From positions 34,215,466-34,279,465 of the forward strand of contig NC_044916.1 in assembly GCF_003576645.1 (NCBI RefSeq): DNA of 64,000 nucleotides, in the 5' to 3' direction. The notes below the pieces were generated by a model that saw only the letters and a program-made list of their open reading frames with translations, was not told the origin of the DNA and ran no database searches. Made by a program: the position numbers and the translations under genes. This DNA comes from Ipomoea triloba (taxonomy: Eukaryota; Streptophyta; Magnoliopsida; Solanales; Convolvulaceae). Of this stretch, positions 1 through 12,769 are shown piece after piece; position 1 is the first letter of the stretch; each line of letters begins with the position of its first letter.

Positions 1-750
1 AAATTATTTGAATAATATACCAATGTCAAACTCTTTAAATTGAATAGACATCCAATTTGAATCTCAAACTTTATTTTATGTTTATGAATTTGAGGGGGGG
101 ACACCTTAAGGAAAAATTACACATGCAGTCTCAACTAAATGGCTAACAGTAATTTATAAACTTATATAGAAAGTAATTATTATTAGTCCATTTTTTTAAT
201 TTAACACTATTTTTACTAGTGGTGTTTTTTAAAAGGAAAAATTACACTTTTTGTCTCTAAGTTAAAGGATAATTGTATAATTTGTCTCTGAGTGTTGATC
301 ATGTTCACTTTTTGTCCCTGAGTTATACTAAAATTACAAATTTCGTCCATAATATTTTATTAGTAAATGGAAGAAAAATGCAACGTCAATGATAATTTAG
401 AGACGAAAAGCGGGTATGACCAATACTTAAGGACAAATTCTACAATTACCATATAATTTATGTACTTTTTTTTTAAATATAAAAATGACGGGAATATTTT
501 AGTTATGCGGTTATGCCAGTTAATTAAGTTGAGAAAATAAAACAATTGTGGGCAAGAAAATAAAAAAAAATTGATATGTAATTAAAACTCCCTATATTAA
601 ATTTTCTAGGAAAAAGCGTTGAAGGTAAAGAAATTGTAGAAACTATGTTAAATTAAGCGGTCAAAGCATTAAAAATTTAAAGAGGATAATGGAAAAGAAA
701 AGAACAAAAAAGGAATAAATCCCTGTTGAAATAGTGTACATGCATAGCAC
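1..750. other. Upstream AT-rich intergenic DNA
   Basis: No gene is supported here. The stretch at about 230-400 (phrases like 'tttttgtccctgagttata') resembles AT-rich dispersed repeat sequence that recurs in looser form near 18940-19080 and 60600-60720. Short open frames in this stretch have no recognisable protein features. Confidence 0.5.
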
Positions 751-1049
751 GTGACTCTCTCACTCTCAGGAGTCAGGATTCCAAAATTTACTGTGTCTAT
801 ATACGGAGCGGTATATTATTGTTTAATGAAAAAAAAAAGAGAAGAAAATATGGGAAATTTCCGTATTTACCCCCGACACCAACCTAAGACACAGTTTGCA
901 GTTTGCACCCGACGGATGGGGTCCCTACAACACCAGCAAAACATGGACCCCACCACGCTTCTACCTGCCGTCGATTAAAATCATCAAAACATCCATCCGA
1001 TCCACCCATTCTCTCTTGTCCCTTCTCAACTAAGCGTTGAACTTTCGAT

Positions 1050-1536
1050 GCCCTCTTTTTCTCTCTCTCTCTCTCTCTACTTGTCTTTGTCGATCCCTTT
1101 GTTGTTCTTCAACTCCCGTGGGGGGGTTTTGATTCTCTGATCCCACGCCACCCACAGCTCACCAAGAGAGAAACCCACTATCCCCCACCGGGTTTCTCTC
1201 AAGAAAGGAATCATATCCCTTATTATATACGGGATAATACATTCATATTCATATATACGCACGCACCTATATTTTTTTTATAAAAAAAAATAAAAATACA
1301 ATATCATTTGTGTCTGTATTTCTGTGATTGTACGTCGTTTTCACCTGTTATTGGTGTTTAAGAGCATTGGCCCAAGCAAGAGTTAGAGAAGGGGAACAAG
1401 AAGAAGAAGAAGAAGAAAAGGCAGCGCTTTTCTTTGACTGATCTCTGCAATGGGGGCGCTCGGGCGGATTTAAGTGTAAAGACAGAATTGGGTCTTTTTA
1501 TCTGTTTCATTATTGTGAAGATAGTGGCGGAGTCCA
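1050..1536 (+). promoter_or_regulatory. Probable 5' leader of the CESA gene
   Basis: The DNA just upstream of the CESA start codon has a CT-dinucleotide run at about 1058-1079, a feature common in plant promoters and 5' leaders, followed by AT-rich sequence and a GAA-rich purine tract at about 1398-1420. No transcription start can be fixed from the sequence, and an intron in the leader cannot be excluded. Small open frames here have no recognisable homology and are treated as non-coding. Confidence 0.4.
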
Positions 1537-4500
1537 ATGGACACCAAAGGAAGGCTTATTGCTGGTTCACACAATAGGAATGAGTTTGTACTCATCAATG
1601 CTGATGAGATTGGAAGAGTAAGTGCATTCAAGAATATCTTCTTTCTTGCTTCATTCTCATTTTAGGGGATTATCCAACTGTTTTGGGGGTGGGGGGTCTG
1701 GAACATTTGTGTCGGTGCTAGGTGGGCATGTCCACATTTAAGGTTTTTTAAATTAATCTTCAAATATTTTGGGTTTTTACAACAAAGATTTGGTTTTTAT
1801 TCAAGAATTTTAATTTTTTGCTGGAGCTTAAGCTGGAAATCTCAGTTTACATTATTGTGTTTTGGTGGATTTTTGTAATATATTGCTGCAGGGTAAATCT
1901 ACTTATCTACTCCAGATTTTGCTTGCTCTATATTTAAGTTAATTGCTTGCCTAAACAAGTTTCTTTTAGCTCATTTTCTAAGATTTAATAGTAATAATAA
2001 TATTAATTTTTATTTTTATTAAAAATTTTGGAGTAAGTTACACATTTGTTTTTCTTACCGAAATTCTGTAGTGTAGATGTGGATTTTATGGTGGGGTTAA
2101 TTATACTTGTCTTTCAAATTATGTATTTCTTGATCTGATGGATTATATTGCCTGTTTCTTAACAGGTTACTTCTGTAAAGGAATTGAGTGGACAGAGTTG
2201 TCAGATTTGTGGAGATGAGATTGAAATTACAGTTGATGGGGAGCCATTTGTTGCTTGCAATGAATGTGCATTCCCTGTTTGTCGACCCTGTTATGAGTAT
2301 GAAAGGAGGGAAGGCAATCAAGCTTGTCCTCAGTGCAAAACTAGGTACAAGCGTTTAAAAGGTAATTCCTCTTGCCTTTACACTTTTAGTGATTATTATG
2401 TTTGGTTTTAGTATGGAAGCGTGTGGTATGAATGAAGACATCATGTGATAGACAATCCGCTCTATTTTAGGGAGTCCTAGAGTTGAAGGAGATGAAGAAG
2501 AGGATGATTTTGATGATCTTGACCATGAGTTTGATTATAATAGCAATGTAAGAAGAGATCCTCACCACGTTGCTGAGGCAGCACTGGCTGCTCGCCTTAA
2601 TGCTTATGGTGTTAACGGTTCTGGAATCATGACACCATCGGAAGCAGATCCCTCTGCTCCTGGCTCAGAAATCCCTCTCCTTACCTATGGTGAAGAGGTA
2701 GGCTTATTCACCTCTATTTGAATTTTGCTGAATTTCGCCTAAATTTTGATGGAGCATTGTGTTGTGAAGGACGATGGAATTTCAGCTGATAAGCATGCTC
2801 TTATTATCCCTCCATTTATGGGACGTGGAAAAAAGGTTCATCCTGTGCCGTTTTCAGATACAGCATCTGTGACCTGTAAGTAAATTTGATATTGCTGTGA
2901 AATGTGAATGTTCTTCTTTTACTGTGCCCAAGAGGACTTGCTCTGATTCACTTTCGGTGTAGCTTTGCCACCTCGACCAATGGATCCAAAGAAGGACTTG
3001 GCAGTCTATGGTTATGGTACTGTTGCATGGAAAGAAAGAATGGAGGAATGGAAAAAAAAGCAGGGTGATAAGCTGCAGGTGGTTAAGCATGAAGGAGATA
3101 AAGGCGGTGGGAAGAATGGTGGAGATGAGCCGGATGATCCTGATTTGCTTAAGTAGGTGCACTATTTCTTTTTCTTTTTTTATGGTAAAGTAGCGTTGGT
3201 GATTTGACCTCTAGTTTCTTTAATTTGTTGTGTGGATGATTTGACCTGTAGACTGTAGTTGTTGTGTGCTGTTGATTGTTTGTTTTATTACGACGTTTTA
3301 CACTCCTTACTAAAAATAATTAAAGAATAGCAATCTTAATTTTGGGGATCAAAATAGGTGCAATTTGATTGGTTGCTATATTAGGTCTAGCTGTCCTAGA
3401 GGAGTAGAGGGCCAATTTACAAAGTTAAACCCTTTTTAACAATATGATCCAGTTTCATGATAAAAATAGTTATAAATGAACATTTTTCCCTATCTACTTT
3501 ATTGTTTATTTACCTAGGTATTTAGTGGTTGCGTCTTGAAAGACAAATTGCTACCAATCATTGTTGGCTTGTTAGCTTCTGCCGGTCAAATGAAAAGTTT
3601 TGCTAAATTAGGCAAATCAACGTGTGTTGGTGTAGACTTGCATGCTTAATGATCTAACCGAACTTTTCTGAGTTGGGTAAGCGTTGAAACACAAATGGCA
3701 GAACAATCTTATCTTTCGATTACTATTTACTTTGGCTGGAGTGTTAGCATTTTCAATTTTGAGCTGTACAAATTTCTACGTTGGAAAGAAAAGAACAAAA
3801 ATGAAAACGGACATTATTGGTTACTATAATTTGCTATAAAGCAAAAGTTTCTGATTCCAAATAAAATGTGAGTGTAAGTTTTACCTCAGGAGAGTGAATA
3901 TTATGGGCACAAGTAAGAACTAGTAGAGTAAGAGTAGAAGCTCCCTATAATTTGTAATCAGTAGGATCAGATCAGTAATTCAATTAACATACTTAGGGGT
4001 TGTCGGTTTCCGGGATTATATCCGGATATGGGGGGATTGGATTACCATCCCGATTCTCATGCTCGACCATTTTCTATATTTGTGGGACCCACACTATATT
4101 CAATCCTAGGGGAGGGGATTATAAAAATTGGGATTGGATATGGACATAAAATTGCAGAGTTCTTATATATAATGTTTATACGATATACGTGCGCACACAG
4201 TGTTATATACAGATTACAGAGTAACTAATATAGTTACGAACTAAATTTGAAGGATATTCTTGGAAAAAAAATTAGTCCATATTAATATCCTGACTTTAAT
4301 ACTCCGTAAGTCGTGCCAAACATGGAACCTGGCATTAATCCAGACATCAACCCTAGGATTTTAAATTCCTGTATTAACTATCCCTTCATTAAATCCAATC
4401 CTCACATGGAATGATGGAATTGAACCAAACAACCCCTTGGGCTTATATAGGTTTCCATGGGCATTTGATGCATATTTTCTTTAGGAACTTTGCCAATTTG

Positions 4501-7500
4501 CAAGGTAATTGGCTAGGCTTCATGTCTGCTTGAATCTAACAAAGCGTCTTCGTCTTATAAATCATGCTGTTTTTGCATTCCTTTCTTAATTCTCGTTAGA
4601 GAGTTCATTCATTTGTCTATTGTGTTGCAGGATGGATGAAGGTAGACAGCCACTTTCAAGGAAGATACCGATTCCCTCAAGCAAACTAAGCCCTTACAGA
4701 TTAATCATTTTACTCCGCATGGTGATTCTTGGGTTGTTTTTCCATTATAGAATTCTCCACCCTGTCAATGATGCATATGGTTTGTGGCTGACTTCTATTA
4801 TATGTGAGATTTGGTTTGCTGTATCGTGGATATTTGATCAGTTCCCGAAATGGTTCCCTATTCAGCGAGAAACGTACTTAGATAGACTGTCACTTAGGTA
4901 CAAACATGTTTCATTATTTTTCTCACTCTCCATTTTGTTTTATTTAAACAACTTCTATATGTCCTAAATTTTTATTGGATATTGTTTTCCTCAGGTATGA
5001 CAAAGAAGGGAAGCCTTCTGAGTTAGCCCATATTGACGTATTTGTGAGTACTGTGGATCCCATGAAAGAACCTCCACTCATAACTGCAAATACTGTTCTC
5101 TCCATCCTCGCTGTAGATTATCCAGTCGATAAGGTCTCATGCTATGTCTCAGATGATGGTGCTGCCATGCTTACTTTTGAGGCCCTGTCTGAGACATCTG
5201 AATTTGCAAGGAAATGGGTCCCGTTCTGTAAAAGATACTGCATAGAACCCCGGGCACCGGAGTGGTACTTTGCTCAGAAGATTGATTATCTGAGAAACAA
5301 AGTGGATCCAACTTTTGTGAGGGAACGAAGAGCAATTAAGGTATGCTAATTTCTGCTTCTTTTGGCTTCCTCTTTCTTGTTTTACCTTTCTCTATAGCTA
5401 CTAGAAGAGCCAAAACCTACCATCTGGAACCTTCGAAAGAACTTCTAAATTTCATAGGAAGAGTCATGTTATAAAAACTGAGGAAAGATGAGTTCCAGCG
5501 GGTTGGTGAAAATGATAAGCTAGTTGTATGGGTAACTAGTTCAGTATATGGCTACAAAATTGACGATTTTAATGCTTATATTACTAATTTTGTTTCAGAG
5601 AGAGTATGAGGAGTTTAAGGTTCGGATCAATGGGTTGGTTGCCATGGCACAGAAGGTTCCTGAGGATGGCTGGACCATGCAAGATGGTACTCCTTGGCCT
5701 GGAAACAATGTCAGGGATCACCCTGGAATGATCCAGGTATGTATTCTAATATTTTTGTTTTTCCTTCGGTTTTAGTATGGTACAATTTTGCCGAGGCATA
5801 AAAGAAAATGTGTACACATAGAGGCTCCTTAAACATGTGCCTCGGAACAAAAAAAATCACAGAATGAGTCATAGTACTCTTCCGGAGACTTGAAATGGCA
5901 CTCCTTGCAGGATCTACTGGGAAGTGAGAGTATATTCTCCGGGCAAATGGATCCCTTTTGTGGACTAGTATCCTAGTATATTTACAAAATGCTAGGTACT
6001 GAGTGTATATTTGTTGCAACAGGTTTTCCTGGGCCACGATGGTGTCCATGACATTGAAGGTAATGAATTGCCTCGTCTCATTTATGTTTCTCGTGAGAAG
6101 AGGCCAGGTTATGAACACCACAAAAAAGCAGGGGCTATGAATGCATTGGTAAACCATCTTCTTTGTGAATTTTAGCACTTGTTATTTTTATTTTTTCTTT
6201 TGGCTGATGTTTTGATTGTTTTCTCAAATATGATACTAGGTCCGAGTGTCAGCTGTCATCTCAAATGCTCCTTACTTACTCAATGTGGATTGTGATCATT
6301 ATATCAATAACAGCAAGGCACTCCGGGAAGCTATGTGTTTTATGATGGACCCTCAATCTGGCAAAAAGATTTGCTATGTGCAATTTCCTCAAAGATTTGA
6401 TGGAATTGATCGACATGATAGATACTCAAATCGTAATGTTGTCTTCTTTGATGTGAGTGGAGCCACTGATGAAACTTTGCTTATGTAACCATACATGATT
6501 TTCACTCAGTCTTTGCATTATAGCTTGACTTATGCCAAACTTCTACAAGGAAACCAAACATCTGCTTTATTAATTTATTTTCCCACTTGTCTGATGACAG
6601 ATAAATATGAAAGGACTCGATGGGATTCAGGGCCCAATATATGTCGGCACTGGATGTGTCTTCAGAAGGCAAGCGCTTTATGGATATGATGCCCCCAAGA
6701 AGGCAAAACCCCCTGGAAAAACATGCAACTGTTGGCCGAAGTTATGTTGCTGTTGCTGTGGATCTCGAAGGAAGAACACCAAAGGAAAATCGAAGGATAA
6801 AAAGAAGACTAAAGCCAAGGAAGCTTCAACACAGATTCATGCTCTAGAAAATATCGAGGAGGGAATTGAAGGTAAATATACGACTCAATGCCAGGAGAGT
6901 TCATTTTTTTGCTGCCATGATTCCCAGTCTTGATTGTGCTGAAAGTATGTTTGAGATAAGTGTTTAACTTTTATTAAATGCTGGCTTGATTACATTGCAG
7001 GAATTGATAGTGTCAAAGCATCTCTCATGCCTCAAATTAAACTCGAGAAAAAATTTGGGCAGTCACCTGTTTTTGTGGCTTCAACACTACTTGAGAACGG
7101 TGGTATTCCCCCGGGAGCAACATCAGCATCCCTTTTGAAAGAAGCTATTCATGTCATAAGTTGTGGTTACGAAGACAAAACCGAATGGGGAAAGGAGGTA
7201 TATATGACAGCTTCATTGACTTTTTCCTTTCACGCATATTGTGCATGTGACCTTACTCGTCTTGCTACCAGGTTGGATGGATTTACGGCTCTGTTACTGA
7301 GGATATCTTAACCGGGTTTAAGATGCACTGTCATGGCTGGAGATCCGTGTACTGCATGCCTAAAAGGCCTGCGTTCAAAGGGTCTGCTCCCATCAACCTT
7401 TCAGATCGTTTGCACCAGGTTCTTCGGTGGGCATTGGGATCTGTTGAGATTTTATTGAGCAAACATTGCCCTATTTGGTATGGATATGGGTGTGGTTTAA

Positions 7501-8283
7501 AACCACTGGAGCGATTCTCCTACATAAACTCAGTCGTTTATCCATTGACCTCTATTCCCCTGATTGCATATTGTTCACTCCCAGCAGTCTGCTTACTCAC
7601 TGGGAAATTCATTGTTCCCGAGGTAAGACTTCTCTTCAGCAGCACTTAAATCTCAATTCGTTCAATGATATGATATAAATCTGATAATTATTTTGTTACA
7701 GATTAGTAACTACGCAAGTATCCTCTTCATGGCTATGTTCATATCAATTGCTGCCACTAGTATCATGGAGATGCAGTGGGGAGGTGTTGGCATAGACGAT
7801 TGGTGGAGAAACGAGCAGTTCTGGGTGATTGGTGGTGCCTCGTCCCACCTTTTTGCACTTTTCCAAGGTCTCCTCAAAGTTTTGGCCGGAGTGAGCACGA
7901 ACTTCACAGTGACATCCAAAGCAGCGGATGATGGGGAGTTTTCGGAGCTTTACCTCTTTAAGTGGACGTCTCTCTTGATCCCTCCCATGACTCTGTTAAT
8001 CATCAACATCATTGGTGTGATAGTCGGTGTTTCAGACGCCATCAACAATGGGTATGATTCGTGGGGACCGCTATTTGGCAAGCTTTTCTTTGCAATCTGG
8101 GTTATTGTCCATCTCTATCCTTTCCTCAAAGGTTTGATGGGGAAACAGAATGGGGTTCCTACGATTATCGTTGTGTGGTCTATTCTTCTGGCTTCTATCT
8201 TCTCGCTATTGTGGGTCCGAATAAACCCCTTCGTGTCAAGAGATGGACTTGTGTTAGAAGTTTGCGGGTTGGACTGTGAGTAA
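1537..8283 (+). CDS. CESA6: Cellulose synthase A catalytic subunit, CESA6-type
   Basis: Catalytic subunit of the plasma-membrane cellulose synthase complex, which polymerises UDP-glucose into beta-1,4-glucan. Fourteen exons with GT-AG introns join in frame: 1537-1617, 2166-2361, 2471-2697, 2770-2875, 2963-3152, 4631-4897, 4995-5340, 5599-5736, 6023-6148, 6240-6452, 6601-6871, 7001-7197, 7272-7622, 7702-8283. This predicts 1096 residues, normal for the family. Visible features: N-terminal RING zinc finger with eight cysteines (C39, C42, C58, C61, C66, C69, C81, C84); two membrane helices near 285-345; catalytic aspartates in SDDG (about 409-410), DCD (576-578) and TED (795-797); the QVLRW motif (835-839); a cysteine-rich class-specific stretch near 672-683; and about six C-terminal helices. 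The start [17 protein letters not shown] and the acidic linker after the RING finger match the CESA2/5/6/9 primary-wall clade. Nothing is broken. Assignment to CESA6 rather than a close paralogue rests on remembered family sequences. Confidence 0.93.
3995..4437. mobile_element. MITE-like insertion in CESA intron 5
   Basis: Intron 5 (3153-4630) is much longer than the other CESA introns. Inside it a segment starts with AGGGGTTGT followed by a GGTTTCC-like stretch, and ends with the inverse, ACCAAACAACCCCT. These are imperfect terminal inverted repeats with the 'GGTTGTTTGG' look common in small plant DNA transposons. It has no coding capacity. I could not find a clear target-site duplication, so the superfamily (hAT or other) is open. 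Splice signals of the host intron look unaffected. Confidence 0.5.
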
Positions 8284-9032
8284 CAAGGAAAATAGATGAT
8301 CTGGTCTGAGCGTAGAAGAAATGTTGCGTGGGATGTATTTCCCGGGGAGAGACAAAAGCGCATCCCGTCATGGTTTGATTGCCCAGGATTCATATATATG
8401 AGTTGGATAAATGGAAGGAAGGGGCTGTAGTTGTGTATAGATTTAAAGGGCAGGGCATGGTAGTTTTGAATGGGAAAGTTCTCTTTCTTTTTTGATATTC
8501 ATTCTTTTGGTAGTGTGGGATTTGTGGCTTGCAATCAATGTCTGTGAAATCCCAAAAGGTAGGAATTAATATAAGATTATTACCACATCCCCTTCTTATT
8601 AAGGGACTTAATTGCACACACAAATATAATGTTGTGTACTTTTCATAGTAATTTGCATTGCAGAAACAGTGTGTAGAAACTCAAGAATCATTATTGTTTT
8701 TTGTTCTCAATCAAATTATTTACTGTAAAAACAGTAGAATGATAGTGGTTGAAGCTTGTTGACGAGGTTTTGTATGTGTTTTACGGTCAATACTAATAAT
8801 CACTTGAATTAATGATTGGAAAAATATTTCATTAACATTTACAAACAAAAAGCTAAGAACATGGATTTCAAAAGAATTACGTACATTTTCATACAATACT
8901 GACATATCAACACTGTATCCTATCTCAACATAACATATTAATGCTACATATTATTGAATGTGGTGTACAAACATTTTGTTAGTTTCACATAACAAATATA
9001 TATAAGCATTGAGCTCTGAAGATAGCTTCTCT
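8284..9032 (+). other. CESA 3' UTR and spacer
   Basis: This stretch follows the CESA stop codon. AATATA and AATTAATATAAG-like A/T-rich runs near 8565-8580 and 8625 could act as polyadenylation signals, but none is decisive. Nothing else is recognised before the RNase H fragment. Confidence 0.35.
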
Positions 9033-9335
9033 GTCAAACTGTGGGGTTTAAAGGAGGGTTTATGGCTCGGCTGAGAAATGGGCTTTCATAAACTTTGTAT
9101 TGAACTCGATTCTAATGTTGTTGTGGAGGTGATGAATGAGAGCTCTCAGCAGGGGGGAAACTCCAGGGGAAACTCCTTCCTCTCTAATCACGGACGGCAA
9201 CAAATGCGCGGATTATTTGGCCAATCTTGGACAAACAATCACTTGGGGACTAAGATTTTGGAGAATTCACCTGACGGGATGAATGAGCTTTTTCATGCTG
9301 ATGCAAGAAGAGCAAGATTTAGAAGGGTTAGATAG
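9033..9335 (+). pseudogene. RNase H-like domain relic (RVT_3 type)
   Basis: The translation from 9033 reads VKLWGLKEGLWLG, a stop (TGA at 9072-9074), then MGFHKLCIELDSN, which is the 'ELWGLKEGL...GFxKLxxELDS' signature of the plant RNase H-like family found in non-LTR retrotransposons and in stand-alone RNase H-like genes. After a frameshift, a CADYLANLGQ-like piece follows, and after another shift the C-terminal phrase PDGMNELFHADA. The stop and frame changes make it non-functional. It is a decayed retroelement or gene fragment. The two other RNase H fragments in this window lie on the minus strand and are from different copies. Confidence 0.6.
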
Positions 9336-9339
9336 TCGC

Positions 9340-10642
9340 CGGGCGGTGCCAAAATAAAAAAAAATTGAGCCCTGAAGATGGCACTACATACAGGAGACCA
9401 TGGAACTGCTCAAACAAACATGGGTCTTGCGTACTCCGATCGATGTATGTAATCAAAGTGCATGCATATTGTTCAGTGATACCTAAAATTCAAGAAATGA
9501 TGAGGCCTCATTAAATTGGTGTTTTGATTAAATATATATGAAGTAACACGTTGAAAAAATGTAAGCTAGATCCATACCCATCATCTCATCCTCTATGAAT
9601 CATCAACTTGGTTTTACTATTCAAGATAAATCAGCTTAGATTGTCCATAAGCCATAACTGACCGGCTGAAATTGAGAAAAGAAATATATAGCTTCACTAG
9701 AGGCAAATCATTCTAAATTGTCAATAATTGATTCACTCAAGCCCAGAAATTAAAACAACAGTTAACTTCATTAGAAAGTCTAATTTGAAACCTTATGGTT
9801 ACCAAGCCAACTATCTGATCAATTCGGTTGGGATTGTCCTCAACTTCTCTACTTCTTCGTCACTGAGTTGATTACCTTGCCCACACAGATTAGATTGGTA
9901 ATACACACACATACAAATAAAGTGATTATTTTATGAATCACTCAACAAGATAAGGTAGTTTGATTTAACACATCATATCATATTATGCATGCATTCTAAT
10001 ACACCCAGTAGATGCAAAATCCATACCCATCGATATGGTTTTACATAATAATTCCATCTCTGCAATGCATCATCAACAAGTTTCTCCACTTTTGAGTTGA
10101 TTTCCTGCACAGATTAGTAACTACACACAGTAATTATCTTGTGAATCACTCGACAACATATTTCAATTTAACACATTATATATGGATCCTCTAATGCACC
10201 AAGAAAAGGTTGTATAATCAAGGAAATGTACTAATAACTTGTCAGAGAGTACTAACTGTCTCGAGATCTCAAATAAAATTTCTTGATTGAAGTCATAGTG
10301 TCGAAAGTCTGGACTAATACTTCTCCAGTTGAACGAGACATGCCATTTATGATATCAGTAGTAAAGAGTCAATTAAAAGGTCTCATTAAATAATAGTGTA
10401 TTTTAAAACAAAAAATCAATTTAGTAAATGTATATCTATGTAGTATGTACCTATATATAAATCTCATATCCATCCAGCAAAGCAAATAATACAGAAAACC
10501 CAATAATATAAGAGAATAGGTCATGCAATAATAAAATTTCAACTACTTACCAAAAAATAGCAATCGTAACGCTGAGAAAAAGCATGTTGAGAATGAATCA
10601 GAAAGAATAGTACTAATTTCAACGCCTTGAAAACTAGCTTGA
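9340..10642. other. Intergenic spacer, no gene seen
   Basis: AT-rich DNA between the RNase H relic and the 3' end of receptor locus A. Two short, loosely similar segments occur near 9800-9960 and 10050-10150 (each with a 'gagttgattnc...cacagattagt' phrase), suggesting an old local duplication. No coding sequence or RNA gene is supported. Confidence 0.4.
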
Positions 10643-12769
10643 TCAGGGAGTAGGAAATTCAAGGCCAAACAATTGGCTTATTGTGATATGATCAAGTAAT
10701 AAATTTGACAAATGCAATTCCTTGGATAGCAACACAGAAACCTGTCGCATGGTCGGCCGACATTGTGGATTGCTATTCAAACAGGCAACTGCTATCTTGG
10801 CAACCAAAACCAACTCATTCGCCACTTGCTTTGTTGGAGTAGAGAGTCGAGGATCTAACAAATCTTTTACCAACATTTGATGGCTGGTTGATGATGTTGA
10901 GGGTGACAAAATGGTTGTAATGAAGTCTCCCGGATGCTTGCCCATAATAATTTCTAGCGCTACCACTCCGAAGCTATACACATCACATTTTTCGTTTACT
11001 TCCATAGTGTATGCAAACTCTGCATGCCATAAATAAAATGAATTGAAGAACAAAAAAGAATATAATAGAGGTGGATTAATATAATTAGTGCGTGCTTACC
11101 GGGAGCTGCATAGCCAAATGTCCCAGCAAATGAAGTCCAATTTGATGAATCAAGACTCAATATTTTTGCTGTGCCGAAATCAGAAACATGAGCTTTGTAT
11201 TCCAAATCAAACAGAACATTCTTAGAAGATATGTCCCGATGAACAATAGGAGTTGAACAATCATGGTGCATATATGACAACGCTTTAGCCACATCTTTAA
11301 CCACATTTACCCTTTTCATCCACCCTAATTCCAATGCTTTTTCATCATGCTTTAATATGTGTGCTAGACTTCCACCTTCCAAGTACTCATAAATCAAGAA
11401 TGAGTGTCTCTCGCTAGCACAAAAACCATACAATTTTATAATATTTCGATGCCTAACCTCGGTTAAACTGCGAATCTCGTTTGAAAAACTTTTGAGACTA
11501 CACCATTCATCTTCTTGCCCAGTGGCCTTAAACTTCTTTATAGCAACTACTTGACCACTTGGTAGCTCAACCTTGAAAACACTTGCATGTCCTCCTTCAC
11601 CAATACAATATTTTGAATCGAAGTTCTCACTCGCTTCAATGATACTTTCATATGCCACCTTCCCATCAAAACTCAATATTTCCAGCACGTCTTTAGTAAT
11701 TTCTCTTGGTCGTCTTTCTCTAATATTGCTCCTTGATCGAATAATTAATAACACAAAAATGCTAATAACCACAAACAAACTTCCAAACGTTATTAGTATG
11801 ATTAAAAGCAAATGTCTTCTCGTATGATCTCTTTGATTATAAGTGGAACAAGGCTTGAAGCCAGAATGATTCCCGCACAAACCTTTGTTATTTCTCAAGG
11901 AATCATACGGAGCTTCCAAAAATGCTTTATTGTTTGGGATGGGACCTTCTAACTGATTGTATGATACATCGACAGAATCTAAACCTGTACACTGGGAAAT
12001 GCTTGATGGAATGTACCCTGACAGATTATTGTGAGATAGGTTCATAATCTGTAAACTTGTCAGTCCTTCAAATTGTTGTGGAATTTGGCCATCGAGGAAG
12101 TTGTGACTGAGATCAAGGATTTCAAGCATTTTCAAGTTTCCCATGCCATAAGGAATCTTGCCAAAAAACATATTTCTGCTCAAATCCAAGTTTATTATCC
12201 CTTGGCAACTCTCAAAGTGTTGTGGAATCAATCCAACAAAATTATTTGCGGCTATGCTAAAGATCAAAAGTTGAGATAATTTTCCAACTTCTAGTAATAT
12301 GTTGCCAGAAAATTTGTTGTTATCCAACTTAAATGTAATTAACAACACCAAGTTTTCCAAACTCTTGGGGATCATTCCAACTATTTCATTTGAGGACAGA
12401 TCTAGAAATCGAAGTTGAGAGGCATTGTTGAGATTAGGTGGAAGACTTCCAGAAATTCTATTATTTGAAATCTTCAAAGCAGTAAGTTTCGAGCAATGAC
12501 CCCAACTAGAAGATAGATGGCCATAAAAAGAATTGTTACTCAAGTTAATGTAATCAAGGTTTGGATATTCTCCAAAGGCTTCAGATATATCTCCTGAGAA
12601 TTGGTTGTTTTGAAGTTGTACTCTGTAAAGAGACGTGCAATTTTTCAAAGTGGTGGGAATCTCTCCTATAAACTCATTGTTATGAACAGCATAATATTTT
12701 AGTGAACGACCAATGCATAGATTTTCGGGCAACAAACCAACGAGATTATTTGATGATAATGCCAAATTA

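Noticed and set aside
751..978. 75-residue open frame upstream of CESA
   Set aside because: No recognisable domain, biased by the promoter/leader composition, and followed by stops before the CESA start.
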